A DNA stretch of 52,292 nt from Rhizobiaceae bacterium (GCA_023953775.1 JAMLJD010000025.1:1-52292); one strand, 5' to 3'. Shown: positions 35,395 through 44,969, numbered from the stretch's first letter. Translations and numbers: made by a program. Notes: generated by a model from the letters alone, not told the origin.

Positions 35395-37383
35395 ATGCCC
35401 CAGGTTTCCCTGATGTTTCCCGACGGTTCGGCACGCGATTACGACCCCGCGGCAAGCGGTGCCGAGATCGCCGAATCCATTTCCAAATCGCTCGCCAAGA
35501 AGGCCGTCGCCTATGCGCTGGATGGCGAGGTGCGCGACCTCGCCGATCCGGTCGGCAAGGCCGGCAGGCTGGAAATCCTGACCCGCGACGACCCGCGCGC
35601 CCTCGAACTGATCCGCCACGACGCCGCCCATGTGCTGGCCGAGGCCGTGCAGGAATTGTGGCCCGGCACCCAGGTCACGATCGGCCCGGTGATCGAGAAC
35701 GGCTTCTACTACGATTTCGCCCGCAACGAGCCCTTCACGCCCGACGATTTCCCCGCGATCGAGAAGAAGATGCGCGAGATCGTCCAGCGCAACCGGCCGT
35801 TCGCCAAGGAGGTCTGGGACCGCGACAGGGCGAAGAAGGTCTTCCGGGACAAGGGCGAGGCGTACAAGGTCGAGCTGGTCGATGCGATTCCCACCGACCA
35901 GGACATCAAGATCTACAGCCAGGGCGACTGGTTCGACCTGTGCCGCGGCCCGCACATGGTCTCGACCGGGCAGGTCGGCAGCGCCTTCAAGCTGATGAAG
36001 GTGGCCGGCGCCTACTGGCGCGGCGACGCCAACAATCCGATGCTGACGCGCATCTACGGCACCGCCTGGGCGAACCAGCAGCAACTCGACGACTATCTGC
36101 GCCTGCTCGAGGAGGCCGAGAAGCGCGACCATCGCCGGCTCGGCCGCGAGATGGACCTGTTCCATTTCCAGGAGGAGGGGCCGGGCGTCGTGTTCTGGCA
36201 CGCCAAGGGCTGGAAGATGTTCCAGAACCTGATCGGCTACATGCGCCGCCGGCTCGGCGACGACTACCAGGAGGTCAACGCGCCGCAGGTGCTCGACAAG
36301 GCGCTGTGGGAGACCTCCGGCCACTGGGGCTGGTATCAGGAGAACATGTTCGCGGTGAAGTCGGCCCACGCCTTCACCCATCCCGACGACGAGGAGGCCG
36401 ACCAGCGTGTCTTCGCGCTGAAGCCGATGAACTGCCCCGGCCACGTCCAGATATTCAAGCACGGCCTGAAGTCCTACCGCGATCTGCCGATCCGGCTCGC
36501 CGAATTCGGCAACGTCCACCGCTACGAGCCGTCCGGCGCGCTGCACGGGCTGATGCGGGTGCGCGCCTTCACCCAGGACGACGCGCACATCTTCTGCACC
36601 GAGGAGCAGCTCGAGGCGGAGATCCTCAAGATCAACGACCTGATGATGTCGGTATACAAGGATTTCGGCTTCGAGGAGGTCGTCGTCAAGCTCGCCACGC
36701 GGCCCGAAAAGCGTGTCGGCACGGACGCGATGTGGGACCACGCCGAGGAGATCCTCAAGCGTGCGCTCGAGCGCATGGCCCACGAGGACAGCCGCATCAA
36801 GACCGGCATCAATGAGGGCGAGGGCACATTCTACGGACCCAAGTTCGAGTACACGCTGCGCGATGCGATCGGCCGCGAATGGCAGTGCGGAACGACGCAG
36901 GTCGACTTCAACCTGCCGGAGCGGTTCGGCGCCTTCTACATCGGTTCCGATTCGGAAAAGAAGCAGCCGGTGATGGTCCACCGCGCGATCTGCGGGTCGC
37001 TGGAGCGGTTCCTCGGCATCCTGATCGAAAGCCATGCCGGCCAGATGCCGCTGTGGTTCGCGCCGCTGCAGGTGGTGGTCGCCACCATCACGTCGGACGC
37101 GGACGACTACGCGACGAGGGTGGCCGCGAAGCTGAAGCGGGCGGGACTTTCGGTCGAGACCGACCTGCGCAACGAGAAGATCAACTACAAGGTGCGCGAG
37201 CACAGCCTTGCCAAGGTTCCGGTCATCCTGGTGTGCGGCAAGCGCGAAGCCGAGGAGGACACGGTGAACATGCGGCGTCTCGGCTCGCGCGACCAGGAAT
37301 CGCTGGCGCTGGACGATGCGGTCGCCCGCCTCTCCGCGGAGGCCGTGCCGCCAGACCTGCAGCGGGACGCGGAGGAGGCATGA
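35395..37383 (+). CDS. thrS: Threonine--tRNA ligase
   Basis: The 662-residue enzyme charges tRNA-Thr. The domains in order are TGS (about 1-65, [10 protein letters not shown]), the editing domain ([12 protein letters not shown] near 71-82, HSHD-like site), the class II catalytic core (with [13 protein letters not shown] near 346-358 and the [12 protein letters not shown] motif) and an anticodon-binding domain at the end ([13 protein letters not shown]). Length and order are normal. The 203 bases upstream to the DUF1508 gene hold no recognisable leader peptide or T-box. Confidence 0.98.
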   Translation: MPQVSLMFPDGSARDYDPAASGAEIAESISKSLAKKAVAYALDGEVRDLADPVGKAGRLEILTRDDPRALELIRHDAAHVLAEAVQELWPGTQVTIGPVIENGFYYDFARNEPFTPDDFPAIEKKMREIVQRNRPFAKEVWDRDRAKKVFRDKGEAYKVELVDAIPTDQDIKIYSQGDWFDLCRGPHMVSTGQVGSAFKLMKVAGAYWRGDANNPMLTRIYGTAWANQQQLDDYLRLLEEAEKRDHRRLGREMDLFHFQEEGPGVVFWHAKGWKMFQNLIGYMRRRLGDDYQEVNAPQVLDKALWETSGHWGWYQENMFAVKSAHAFTHPDDEEADQRVFALKPMNCPGHVQIFKHGLKSYRDLPIRLAEFGNVHRYEPSGALHGLMRVRAFTQDDAHIFCTEEQLEAEILKINDLMMSVYKDFGFEEVVVKLATRPEKRVGTDAMWDHAEEILKRALERMAHEDSRIKTGINEGEGTFYGPKFEYTLRDAIGREWQCGTTQVDFNLPERFGAFYIGSDSEKKQPVMVHRAICGSLERFLGILIESHAGQMPLWFAPLQVVVATITSDADDYATRVAAKLKRAGLSVETDLRNEKINYKVREHSLAKVPVILVCGKREAEEDTVNMRRLGSRDQESLALDDAVARLSAEAVPPDLQRDAEEA

Positions 37384-37416
37384 CCGGCCTCGTCCGGCCC
37401 TCGGGATGAATGAGTG

Positions 37417-37444
37417 AAAAAGGCGGAGGCATCTCCGCCTTTTT
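37417..37444 (+). terminator. Rho-independent terminator after thrS
   Basis: A perfect 12-base inverted repeat, AAAAAGGCGGAG / CTCCGCCTTTTT, surrounds a GCAT loop. The GC-rich stem followed by a run of T is a textbook intrinsic terminator 34 bases after the thrS stop. Its A run also makes it partly active on the opposite strand. Any start of the next gene must lie beyond it. Confidence 0.92.
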
Positions 37445-37475
37445 CATGTCGCTGTGCGGTTTTCATATCCCTGTC

Positions 37476-38396
37476 ATGGAATCCGGCCATCCAGCGCGGA
37501 TGATGATGGGACTTCGCCGCCGCACGCCGCTCTTTCCCGAACTGTCCTATGCAAGCGCCACGCAGCCGCCGCTCAAGCGCTGGTTCATACGGTCGGTCGA
37601 GGGTCTGTCCGGCCGCGACCGCTATGCGCGGCTCTATGCCGTCTGGCGCGAGAGGATCGTCCCGGGCGGCAATTCTGTCTTCGCCGGAATGCTGGACCTG
37701 ATCGACGTCACGCTGCGCTGCGACGGGCAATGGCCGCCGGCCGGCTTGCCGGACGGCCCGCTGGTCATCGTCGCGAACCATCCCTACGGGATCGGCGACG
37801 GCGTCGCGATCCTCTCACTTGCCGAGCAGCTCGGCCGCCCGTTCCGGGTCATGATCCATGCCGATCTGCTGCGGGTCCGCGAGATGGAGCCTTACGCCCT
37901 GCCGGTCGACTTCAGCGAGACCAGAGCCGCGCTCTTGAACAACATGGCGATGCGCAAGGAAGCGGTCCGGCTCCTGAAGGACGGTGTCACGATCGTGGTG
38001 TTTCCGGCCGGCGGCGTCGCGACCGCGCCGAAAGGCTTCGGCCGCGCGGAGGACCTGCCGTGGAAGCTGTTTCCGGCGCGCCTGGTGCAAGAGGCCCGCG
38101 CCTCAGTCGTTCCGATCTACTTTTCGGGCCAGAACGGCCGGCTGTTTCACTTGGCGAGCCGGGTGTCGATGACGGCACGGACCTCGTTGCTGATCCGCGA
38201 ATTCGCCAGGCTATCGGGGCGTACGATCGAGGCACGCATCGGCCCGGTGCTCTCGTGGGGCGAACTGTCGGGCATTGCCGACCGCAAGCAGCTTACGGCC
38301 AGGATGTTCGATGCGGTCTTTTCGCTGGGTCGTACCAGACAGGAACCAGCCGTCAGGCGGTTTCAGAGACGACCCGACATGGCGGACGCCGCGTAA
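37476..38396 (+). CDS. PlsC-like 1-acyl-glycerol-phosphate/ lysophospholipid acyltransferase
   Basis: The 306-residue protein has the acyltransferase active-site motif as VANHPYGIGDG (near 98-108), an H-x5-D spacing rather than the usual H-x4-D, and the later VVFPAGGVATAP block that normally binds the acceptor phosphate. It would transfer acyl chains to a lysolipid at the inner membrane. The start is uncertain: ATG 37476 or ATG 37500 both fall after the thrS terminator, and neither has a strong ribosome site; codons further upstream run through the terminator and are rejected. Confidence 0.8.
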   Translation: MESGHPARMMMGLRRRTPLFPELSYASATQPPLKRWFIRSVEGLSGRDRYARLYAVWRERIVPGGNSVFAGMLDLIDVTLRCDGQWPPAGLPDGPLVIVANHPYGIGDGVAILSLAEQLGRPFRVMIHADLLRVREMEPYALPVDFSETRAALLNNMAMRKEAVRLLKDGVTIVVFPAGGVATAPKGFGRAEDLPWKLFPARLVQEARASVVPIYFSGQNGRLFHLASRVSMTARTSLLIREFARLSGRTIEARIGPVLSWGELSGIADRKQLTARMFDAVFSLGRTRQEPAVRRFQRRPDMADAA

Positions 38397-38399
38397 GGA

Positions 38400-39533
38400 T
38401 CAGTCTGCCTGGTCCGGGTCCGTCGTCGGCTGGATTTCGTTTTCCTCGGACGCGATGACCTCGACATCCTTGTTGCGTCCCGCAACCACGGTGAAATCAC
38501 GCTGGTAGATGCGGTCGCGGTTCTTGGCGATCACCGTGTACTCGCCCTCGGCCAGGACCATCGAGGCGAAGGCGCCGACGCCCTCGCGGATGAGGTCGCC
38601 GCCGGCGGTCAGGATCGACCAGGAGGTATCGGCGATGGCCTCGCCGCCCGGCTCGCGCACAAGCTTCATCGTCTGCTCGGCCGCCTTGTGCTCCACGGTC
38701 GCCTCGGTCAGCTTTCCGGCGGCAACGCGGATGTCCGACCGGATCACGGCATTCACCGCCCCATAGGTCGACACGACGTGATAGGTGCCGGAATTCAGTC
38801 TCACGACCGTATTGGGCCGGACATTCGGGATGATGAGCGCGCGGTCGCCATTGGCGTCCTGAGCCGATTCGTAGATCGAGAAGCGCAGCTTTCCGGGCGG
38901 AACGCGTACGCCGCCTGACAGCACGGCGTCGAGTTTCAGCCCGCCGGCATCGAGAACCAGCGCTTCCTGTCGCGGATCGCCGCCGATCGTGATGCGCTTG
39001 GTAGCGCCGGCGCGCCCGTAGGATGCGTGCACCAGATATCTGCCCGACGGCAGCTCGAAGATGCTGGTCCCGCCCTGCGCGGATGCGACGAGCGGCAGTT
39101 TTCCGTCAGGCCCCGGATCGGGACCGAAGACCCGCCAGGTCAGGCCCCGCCCGATCTCGGGCCCTTCGGCGGTAAGCTGGGCCAGAAGCGTGATCTTTCC
39201 CGGACCGGCGGCAAGCGGCGTGTCCGGCTTCGGCGCGGCAAATTCCGACAGTCCGGGAATCTTGACGTCCACGTCGGCATTGCCCTCGGCGGGACGGTCG
39301 GGAAGATTCACCGCGGGTTGCTTGCGATTGCCTTGGGGTTGTCCCGTCTCGCCTCGCAGGAGGCCGTCGACTGCTCCGCCGCGGAACACGTCGTCGCGGA
39401 ACAGCGGAATGGGAATATTGCCGGGAGGGGGAGCAGGGCGCGACTGGGCGTGGGCCGAAATGAACGGCGTCGCAAGCGCGAGCAGGAGCGCGCACGCGAA
39501 AAGCAGGCCGGATCGTGGACCCCCGATATTCAT
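38400..39533 (-). CDS. Exported protein of unknown function
   Basis: The 377-residue protein has a clear signal peptide (hydrophobic to about residue 28, ending SAHAQ). It then has a Pro-rich linker to about 110, followed by three or four similar beta-rich modules with segments such as LPSGRYLVHASYG, LNSGTYHVVSTYG and LAEGEYTVIAKN. These look like carboxypeptidase-regulatory or transthyretin-like repeats, although I cannot name the family. It is convergent with the acyltransferase. The ATG at 39533 and the GTG just before it are both possible starts. Confidence 0.75.
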   Translation of the reverse strand: MNIGGPRSGLLFACALLLALATPFISAHAQSRPAPPPGNIPIPLFRDDVFRGGAVDGLLRGETGQPQGNRKQPAVNLPDRPAEGNADVDVKIPGLSEFAAPKPDTPLAAGPGKITLLAQLTAEGPEIGRGLTWRVFGPDPGPDGKLPLVASAQGGTSIFELPSGRYLVHASYGRAGATKRITIGGDPRQEALVLDAGGLKLDAVLSGGVRVPPGKLRFSIYESAQDANGDRALIIPNVRPNTVVRLNSGTYHVVSTYGAVNAVIRSDIRVAAGKLTEATVEHKAAEQTMKLVREPGGEAIADTSWSILTAGGDLIREGVGAFASMVLAEGEYTVIAKNRDRIYQRDFTVVAGRNKDVEVIASEENEIQPTTDPDQAD

Positions 39534-39666
39534 CACTTGCCATCAAGCCCAATGGGATGGCAATTTCAAGGCTGAAACCACGCGACCGAGGGTTTCCGAT
39601 CCGCCACGCGGCTTCCTGCCAAGGCCGTCGTCCAGCCCGCAATCATCACAGTCCCTGGAGCCTCCA

Positions 39667-39929
39667 TTGACCTCGGCAGTCATCGATTTTTTGCTTACCC
39701 GCAAGACCGCGCCCATCTCGGAGCTGACGCAACCGGGCCCCTCCGACGAGGAGATCCGGACGATCCTCCAAGATCGCCAGCCGGGTGCCCGACCACGGCA
39801 GGCTCGAGCCCTGGCGGTTCATCCTGTATCGCGGCGAGGCGACGCATCGCATCGGCGAAATGCTGGCGGAGCTGGCGGAGAAGCGCGAGGGACCGTTGCC
39901 GGAGGCGCGCGTGGAGCAGGAAAAGGCCT
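39667..39929 (+). pseudogene. Nitroreductase, 5' fragment, frameshifted and cut by an IS21-family element
   Basis: The TTG at 39667 has GGAG seven bases upstream and starts TSAVIDFLLTRKTAPISEL, the N-terminus of a YdjA/BluB-like nitroreductase. One extra C near 39768-39769 shifts the frame. The next frame continues KIASRVPDHGRLEPWRFIL to QEKA, then runs into IS sequence. The last 119 bases (39809-39927) are repeated beyond the IS. The gene's remainder is at 42312-42755. Nitroreductases use FMN to reduce nitro, quinone or related compounds. Confidence 0.85.
39809..39927 (+). repeat. 119-base direct repeat, left copy
   Basis: This segment, from CCCTGGCGG to GAAAAGGC, is repeated at 42312-42430 with a single difference (G at 39913, C at 42416). 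It is nitroreductase coding sequence and flanks the IS21-family element on the left. Confidence 0.95.
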
Positions 39930-41499
39930 CCGGTTTCGGGCACTTGTGTCGGATTGTGGATCGTCGGCTGTCGCTGGTTCAGGGAAGTCGATCAAGGCGA
40001 TCTGCCGGGAGCTGAAGATCTCGCGGAAGGTGGTGCGCAAGGTTCTGCGATCGGACGAGACGGAGTTCCGCTACGAGCGCAAGCATCAGCCGTATCCCCG
40101 CATGGGAGCCTGGCGTGAGAAGCTGGATCGGCTGCTGTCGGCGAATGCGTCGAAGCCGCAGCGGGAGCGGCTGACGTTGATCCGGATCTTCGAGGAGCTT
40201 CGCGGCCTCGGCTATGACGGCAGCTACAGTTCGGTGTGGCGGCACGCGCAGGACTGGGATGAGGAACGCGGCAGCGCTGCGGCCGAGGCCTACATTCCGC
40301 TGAGCTTCGCGCCTGGCGAGGCTTACCAGTTCGACTGGAGCCACGAGATCGTCCTGCTGGACGGGGTGACGGTGACGGTGAAGGTGGCGCACATGCGGCT
40401 TTGCCACAGCCGCATGTTCTTCGTCAGAGCCTATCCGCGCGAGACGCAGGAGATGGTGTTCGACGCCCATGACCGGGCGTTCGCCTTCTTCCGCGGCGCC
40501 TGCACGCGCGGCATCTACGACAACATGAAGACGGCGGTGGACGCGATCTTCATCGGCAGGGATCGCCGCTACAACCGCCGCTTCCTGCAGATGTGCGGGC
40601 ATTACCTTGTCGAGCCGGAGGCCTGCACGCCGGCGTCGGGCTGGGAGAAGGGGCAGGTCGAGAACCAGGTCGGTCTGGTGCGCGAGCGCTTCTTCACGCC
40701 GAGGCTGCGCTTCAAGACGCTGGAGGACCTGAACGGCTGGCTGGCCGACAAATGCGTCGCCTACGCCAAGGCGCACCGCCATCCCGAGCAGGGCGAGCGC
40801 ACAGTCTGGGACGTCTTCGAGGAGGAGCGCGCCAGCTTCATTCCCTATGCCGGACGCTTCGACGGCTTCCACTGCGTTCCGGCGTCCGTGTCGAAGACCT
40901 GCACGGTGCGCTTCGACAACAACAAATACTCGGTGCTGTCGAGCGCCGTCGGCCGGCCGGTCGAGATCCATGCCTATGCCGATCGGATCGTCATCCGCCA
41001 GGATGGCGTGGTCGTCGGCGAGCATGCCCGCGCTTTCGGTCGCAACGAGGTGATCTACGATCCCTGGCACTACGTGCCGGTGCTGGCCCGCAAGCCCGGC
41101 GGACTGCGCAACGGCGCGCCGTTCCGGGGCTGGGTCCTGCCGTCGGCTATGGAGAAGGTGCGCCGTAAGCTCAAGGCGGTCGATGACGGTGATCGACAGA
41201 TGGTGTCGATCCTCACCTGCGTGCTGACCGACGGATTGAGCGCGGTCGAGGCTGCCTGCCAGGAAGCCCTCGATCACGGCGTCTCATCGGCGGCGGTGAT
41301 CCTCAACATCCTGGCCCGCAGCCGCGATCCGGCGCCGGGCGCGATCCTTTCCATTCCCCAAGCGCTGAAGCTGGCTCACGAGCCGATCGCCGACTGCGCC
41401 CGCTATGACAGTCTCAGGAGGACGAGCAGCCATGGAACGCATCGAGGTTCTGGAACTGATGGGAGCGCTGAAGCTCTTCGGGATGCGATCGGCTTATGA
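39930..41499 (+). pseudogene. istA: IS21-family transposase IstA, 5' end damaged
   Basis: From about 39986 the frame is open to 41499. It has an N-terminal helix-turn-helix (KSIKAICRELKISRKVVRKV) and the DDE catalytic residues in FDWSHEIVLLDG, GIYDNMKTAVD and GWEKGQVENQVG. The proper start of the protein, LSLVQG just before KSIKAI, is in another frame: a base seems lost near 39982-39986, and further upstream the sequence is already nitroreductase. A GTG at 39946 could give a shortened 517-residue product with an altered first dozen residues. The 3' end overlaps istB by 68 bases. Confidence 0.82.
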
Positions 41500-42164
41500 T
41501 GAGATCATGGGCGTCGCCATCAAACGGCAGCACGAGCCGCCGAAGATCGTCGGCGATCTGCTGCAGGCCGAGATATCGGAGAAGCAGGCCCGCTCCATCA
41601 AATACCAGCTCACCGTCGCCAAGCTGCCGCTGGCCAAGGACATCGACGACTTCGACTTCACCGGCACGCCCGTCAACGACAGCTTGATCCGCGACCTCGC
41701 CGGTGGCGCCTTCGTTGCCGATCAGCGCAATGTCGTCCTGGTCGGCGGCACAGGCAGGCAAGTCGCATCTAGCCATCGCTATTGCCCGGTCCCTCATCCG
41801 CAACGGCGCACGAGGCCGCTTCTTCAACGTCGTCGACCTGGTCAACAGGCTGGAGACCGAGACCCGTTCCGGCCGTCAGGGCCGCATTGCCGATCATCTT
41901 ACCCGGCTCGACTTCGTCGTGCTCGACGAACTCGGCTATCTGCCCTTCGCCCAGGCCGGCGGGCAATTGCTCTTCCACCTGGTCTCGAAGCTCTACGAGC
42001 GCACCAGCGTCATCATCACCACCAACCTGGCATTCGGCGAATGGCCCACCGTCTTCGGCGACGCCAAGATGACGACCGCGCTGCTCGACCGGCTCACGCA
42101 TCATTGCGAGATCGTCGAGACCGGAAACGAATCCTGGCGCTTCAAAAGCCGATCTCAAAGCTAA
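41432..42164 (+). pseudogene. istB: IS21-family helper ATPase IstB, frameshifted
   Basis: The ATG at 41432 follows AGGAGGA and starts MERIEVLELMGALKLFGMRS, the normal IstB opening. The frame breaks at the Walker A motif: VLVGGTG is followed by a 2-base deficit near 41755. The next frame resumes [23 protein letters not shown] (Walker B) and the rest to the stop at 42164. An intact IstB needs GGTGTGKSH, so this copy cannot make an active ATPase as read. Confidence 0.88.
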
Positions 42165-42305
42165 AGCCGAAACGCCAATCAGCCGCGCCCGATCAGGCTG
42201 TGCAACCCCGACCAGCTTCGCCTGATCGGGCGCTAACCGGCGTGCCCGCCATCCCAAGCCGGGGTCCCATTTGCGCGAAAAGACAGGGTCCCGATTCCGT
42301 GGTCA

Positions 42306-42755
42306 TTGACACCCTGGCGGTTCATCCTGTATCGCGGCGAGGCGACGCATCGCATCGGCGAAATGCTGGCGGAGCTGGCGGAGAAGCGCGAGGGACCGTT
42401 GCCGGAGGCGCGCGTCGAGCAGGAAAAGGCTCGCCTGTCCCGCGCGCCGCTTGTCATCGGGGTCGTCTCGGTGCCGCGCGAAAACCGCAAGATACCGCAG
42501 TGGGAGATGTTCCTCTCCGGAGGCGCGGCGGCCATGAACCTCGTCCTCGCCACCCATGCGCTGGGCTATGCCGCAAACTGGGTCACCAACTGGTTCGCCG
42601 ACGACGAGGAGGGGCGCCGCATTCTCGGCCTCGCGCCGGAGGAACGGGTCATCGGCTTCATCCACATCGGCACGCCGAAATCGCCAACACCCGATCGCCC
42701 GAGACCCGATCTCGACGCGATCGTCAGTGAGTATTCCGGTCCGTGGGGTGCCTGA
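42306..42755 (+). pseudogene. Nitroreductase, 3' fragment
   Basis: From 42312 the frame encodes PWRFILYRGEATHRIGEML and continues without interruption to the stop at 42755. It includes the FMN-binding LSGGAAAMNLVLATHALGYA and GFIHIGTP segments. About the first 45 residues are missing; the TTG at 42306 provided by the IS end could start a truncated protein. The flavin reductase-like gene begins three bases after the stop, so the pair was an operon before the insertion. An intact gene would be about 190 residues. Confidence 0.85.
42312..42430 (+). repeat. 119-base direct repeat, right copy
   Basis: This segment is identical to 39809-39927 except for one base (42416). It begins directly after the right IS terminus and leads without a break into the rest of the nitroreductase gene. 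Confidence 0.95.
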
Positions 42756-42758
42756 CCG

Positions 42759-43367
42759 ATGTTCTACGAACCGTCCAAGGGCCACGGCCTGCCGCATGAT
42801 CCCTCGAAGGCCATCGTCGCGCCACGCCCCATCGGCTGGATATCGACGCGGGCGCTCGACGGGCGGGTGAATCTGGCGCCCTATTCGTATTTCAATGCGA
42901 TTTCGAGCCGTCCATTCATGGTCTGCTTCTCGTCCGACGGGGTCAAGGACAGCCTCACCTTCGCCTCCGAGAGCCGCGAATTCGTGGCCAATCTGGTTGG
43001 TCGCGATCTCGCTGAAAAGATGAACGAGACGTCGGTCGACGCGCCGCGCGGCGTGAACGAATTCGGCGTCGCCGGGCTGACCGAGGCGCCGTGCCGGATC
43101 GTCGCCGCGCCACGCGTCGCGGAGGCGTACGCCGCGCTTGAATGCAAGGTGACGGACATCTACAGGCCCACCGGGCTCGACGGCCGACCGTCGGAATCCC
43201 ACGTCGTCATAGGCGAGGTGGTGGGCGTGCATATCGACGACAATGTGCTCGTCGACGGTCTGTTCGACATCACCAAGGCCGGTAATCTCGCCCGCCTCGG
43301 CTACATGGACTACACGTCCGTGTCAGAGACGTTCGCGATGCGCCGTCCGCGCTGGAAGAACGACTAG
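42759..43367 (+). CDS. Flavin reductase-like domain protein (FMN-binding split barrel)
   Basis: The 202-residue protein has the DIM6/NTAB flavin-reductase features: APRPIGWISTRALDGRVNLA (near 26-45), followed by YSYFNAISSRPFMVCFSS and the late HVVIGEVVGVHIDD. It probably binds FMN and reduces it or transfers electrons. It begins three bases after the nitroreductase stop, so the two flavoproteins likely worked together. Expression now depends on whether transcription reads through the IS remnant or starts inside it. Confidence 0.9.
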   Translation: MFYEPSKGHGLPHDPSKAIVAPRPIGWISTRALDGRVNLAPYSYFNAISSRPFMVCFSSDGVKDSLTFASESREFVANLVGRDLAEKMNETSVDAPRGVNEFGVAGLTEAPCRIVAAPRVAEAYAALECKVTDIYRPTGLDGRPSESHVVIGEVVGVHIDDNVLVDGLFDITKAGNLARLGYMDYTSVSETFAMRRPRWKND

Positions 43368-43505
43368 TGGAATGGCGTCAATTTCCAGGACGAGTGTCAA
43401 ACTCAAAAATTCCACTGAAATCATAAACTTGCCAGCGGTTCCTTTGATCTTTGCATTTGCCCTCGATGCAGATGCAAACGGGATGCGAATGTTGGAATCC
43501 GAACG

Positions 43506-44378
43506 CTAGCCGGGATCGCTGGCGCGGGCGAGGAGCCGCTGTGCCCTCGCAAGGTGCGGCCGATCGTACATTGCGCCGCCGATAGCCACGACGCCGGGAT
43601 TGCCGGCATCCTCGAAAGCCGAAACCACCGAACGCGCGTGCTCGACCGCCTCGGCTGACGGGGTGAACACCTCGTTGATCACCGGCACTTGCGCGGGATG
43701 GATCGCCATGCGCGCGGTGAAGCCGTCGCGCTCGCCTTCGAGGCAATCCTTGCGAAACAGGTCCATGTCGCGGAAATTCGGGAACACGGTGTCCACCGCC
43801 GCGACGCCCGCATTGGATGCGGCAAGGATCGTGATCGCACGCGCCATGCGGAATACGTCGGTGTAAACGCCGTCGTCTGTTCGGGTCGCGTGCGCGCCGA
43901 TCGCCGCCGAAAGATCTTCCGCTCCCCATGTGATCCCGGCAAGGCGCGGCGTGGCGGCCGTGTACGTGGAGGCCGCGAAGACCCCCGCCGCCGTCTCCGT
44001 GATGATCGGCAGGACCGACGTCGCCCCGTCCTCGGTTCCCGCCATCGCCTCGTGCACCCGCAGCTTGACTGCCAGAAGCGCGACGTCGCTGCCGCCATTG
44101 GACTTGGGCAGCATGATCCCGTCCGGCCCGGCCGGCATGACGGCGGCCAGATCGTCCTCGGTCATGTCGCCCGACAGGTCGTTGACGCGGACGAACAGGC
44201 GCGGGCCATCCTGCCTGCGTGCCTCGGCGATGAAGCCGGCGGCGATCTTGCGCGCCTCCTGCTTGCGGTCGGCCGAGACCGAATCCTCGAGGTCGATGAG
44301 AAGCACGTCGGCGCCGGACTGCAGCGACTTCTCGAGCTTCCTGGTGGAATCACCGGGAACGAACAGCAGGGAACGCAT
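43506..44378 (-). CDS. HpcH/HpaI-type CoA ester lyase (CitE-like)
   Basis: The 290-residue TIM-barrel protein opens MRSLLFVPGDSTRKLEKS and has the metal-binding acids in LIDLEDSV (near 27-34) and WGAEDLSAAIG. These are shared by the citrate lyase beta subunit, malyl-CoA lyase and malyl-CoA thioesterase families. It cleaves or hydrolyses a 3-hydroxyacyl-CoA such as malyl- or citramalyl-CoA. Two bases separate it from the upstream MaoC hydratase gene, so hydration of an enoyl-CoA followed by lyase cleavage is a sensible joint pathway. The exact substrate is not resolved. Confidence 0.9.
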   Translation of the reverse strand: MRSLLFVPGDSTRKLEKSLQSGADVLLIDLEDSVSADRKQEARKIAAGFIAEARRQDGPRLFVRVNDLSGDMTEDDLAAVMPAGPDGIMLPKSNGGSDVALLAVKLRVHEAMAGTEDGATSVLPIITETAAGVFAASTYTAATPRLAGITWGAEDLSAAIGAHATRTDDGVYTDVFRMARAITILAASNAGVAAVDTVFPNFRDMDLFRKDCLEGERDGFTARMAIHPAQVPVINEVFTPSAEAVEHARSVVSAFEDAGNPGVVAIGGAMYDRPHLARAQRLLARASDPG

Positions 44379-44380
44379 GG

Positions 44381-44833
44381 TCAGGCAGCCTTCTTCACGA
44401 TCATCGCCTGCCGCACGCACCGCGCGACGAGCGTTCCGTCCTGGTTGTAGGCGCGGTGCTCGAACTCGACGATGCCGCGGTCGTTGCGCGACTTCGATTC
44501 ACGCACCGAGACCACTTCCGTCTCGACGCGGATCGTATCGCCGTGGAAGACCGGGTGCGGGAACACGGTTTCCGTCATTCCGAGATTTCCGATGGTCGTG
44601 CCCAGCGTCGTGTCGTGCACGGAAATGCCGATCATCAGCCCGAGCGTGAACAGCGAATTCACCAGCGGCTTGCCCCATTCGCTCTTGGCCGCGAAGTCGA
44701 AATCGATGTGCAGCGGCTGCGGGTTCAGCGTCATGACGGAGAACATCATGTTGTCGCTCTCGGTCACCGATTTGGAAAGCCGGTGACGGATCACCATGCC
44801 CGGTTCGAATTCTTCCAGATAAAGCCCAGCCAT
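44381..44833 (-). CDS. MaoC-family (R)-specific enoyl-CoA hydratase-like protein
   Basis: The 150-residue single hot-dog domain protein carries the MaoC hydratase stretch TLNPQPLHIDFDFAAKSEWG (near 35-54), with the histidine and aspartate expected at the active site, and GNLGMTETVFPHPVFHGDT. It may hydrate an enoyl- or mesaconyl-type CoA. It is the first gene of a pair with the CoA ester lyase. The divergent DUF2336 gene starts about 137 bases away. Confidence 0.88.
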   Translation of the reverse strand: MAGLYLEEFEPGMVIRHRLSKSVTESDNMMFSVMTLNPQPLHIDFDFAAKSEWGKPLVNSLFTLGLMIGISVHDTTLGTTIGNLGMTETVFPHPVFHGDTIRVETEVVSVRESKSRNDRGIVEFEHRAYNQDGTLVARCVRQAMIVKKAA

Positions 44834-44969
44834 CGATCCATCCTCCGATCCATCGACGCTTGATAGGTATGCTTCCGCCGCGCCGCAAGCCGGTTAAAAA
44901 TTATGGTGAACCGTTCGTAAACCAATTTTCCCTAACGTCGCGACATCGAAGGTGAGGAGTGCGAGTCGC

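Larger units (their letters stand above)
39930..42311 (+). mobile_element. Decayed IS21-family insertion sequence
   Basis: About 2.38 kb carrying istA and istB in the usual order. The right end, reading inward on the minus strand, begins TGTCAATGACCACGGAATCG. It contains repeated GGGTCCC blocks at about 42259-42292, as expected for IS21 transposase-binding sites. The left end at 39930 shows no matching inverted repeat, so the left terminus is missing. Both genes carry frameshifts. The element splits a nitroreductase gene and is flanked by 119-base direct repeats, far longer than the 4-8 bases IS21 elements normally duplicate. Confidence 0.88.

Noticed and set aside
35188..37203. Long open frame (671 codons) on the minus strand opposite thrS
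   Set aside because: Antisense shadow of a GC-rich gene; repetitive composition (Asp, Val, Arg, Leu), no domain, and thrS is certain.
39979..41277. Open frame of 432 codons opposite istA
   Set aside because: Antisense to the transposase core; composition typical of a shadow.
39061..41499. Apparent 812-codon fusion protein running from the exported-protein gene region into istA
   Set aside because: It strings together antisense sequence, the nitroreductase start and istA only because the frame happens to stay open; the parts are better explained separately.
39809..42430. Treating the 119-base repeats as a normal IS21 target duplication
   Set aside because: IS21 duplicates 4-8 bases and the left inverted repeat is missing, so an ordinary insertion does not explain the structure.
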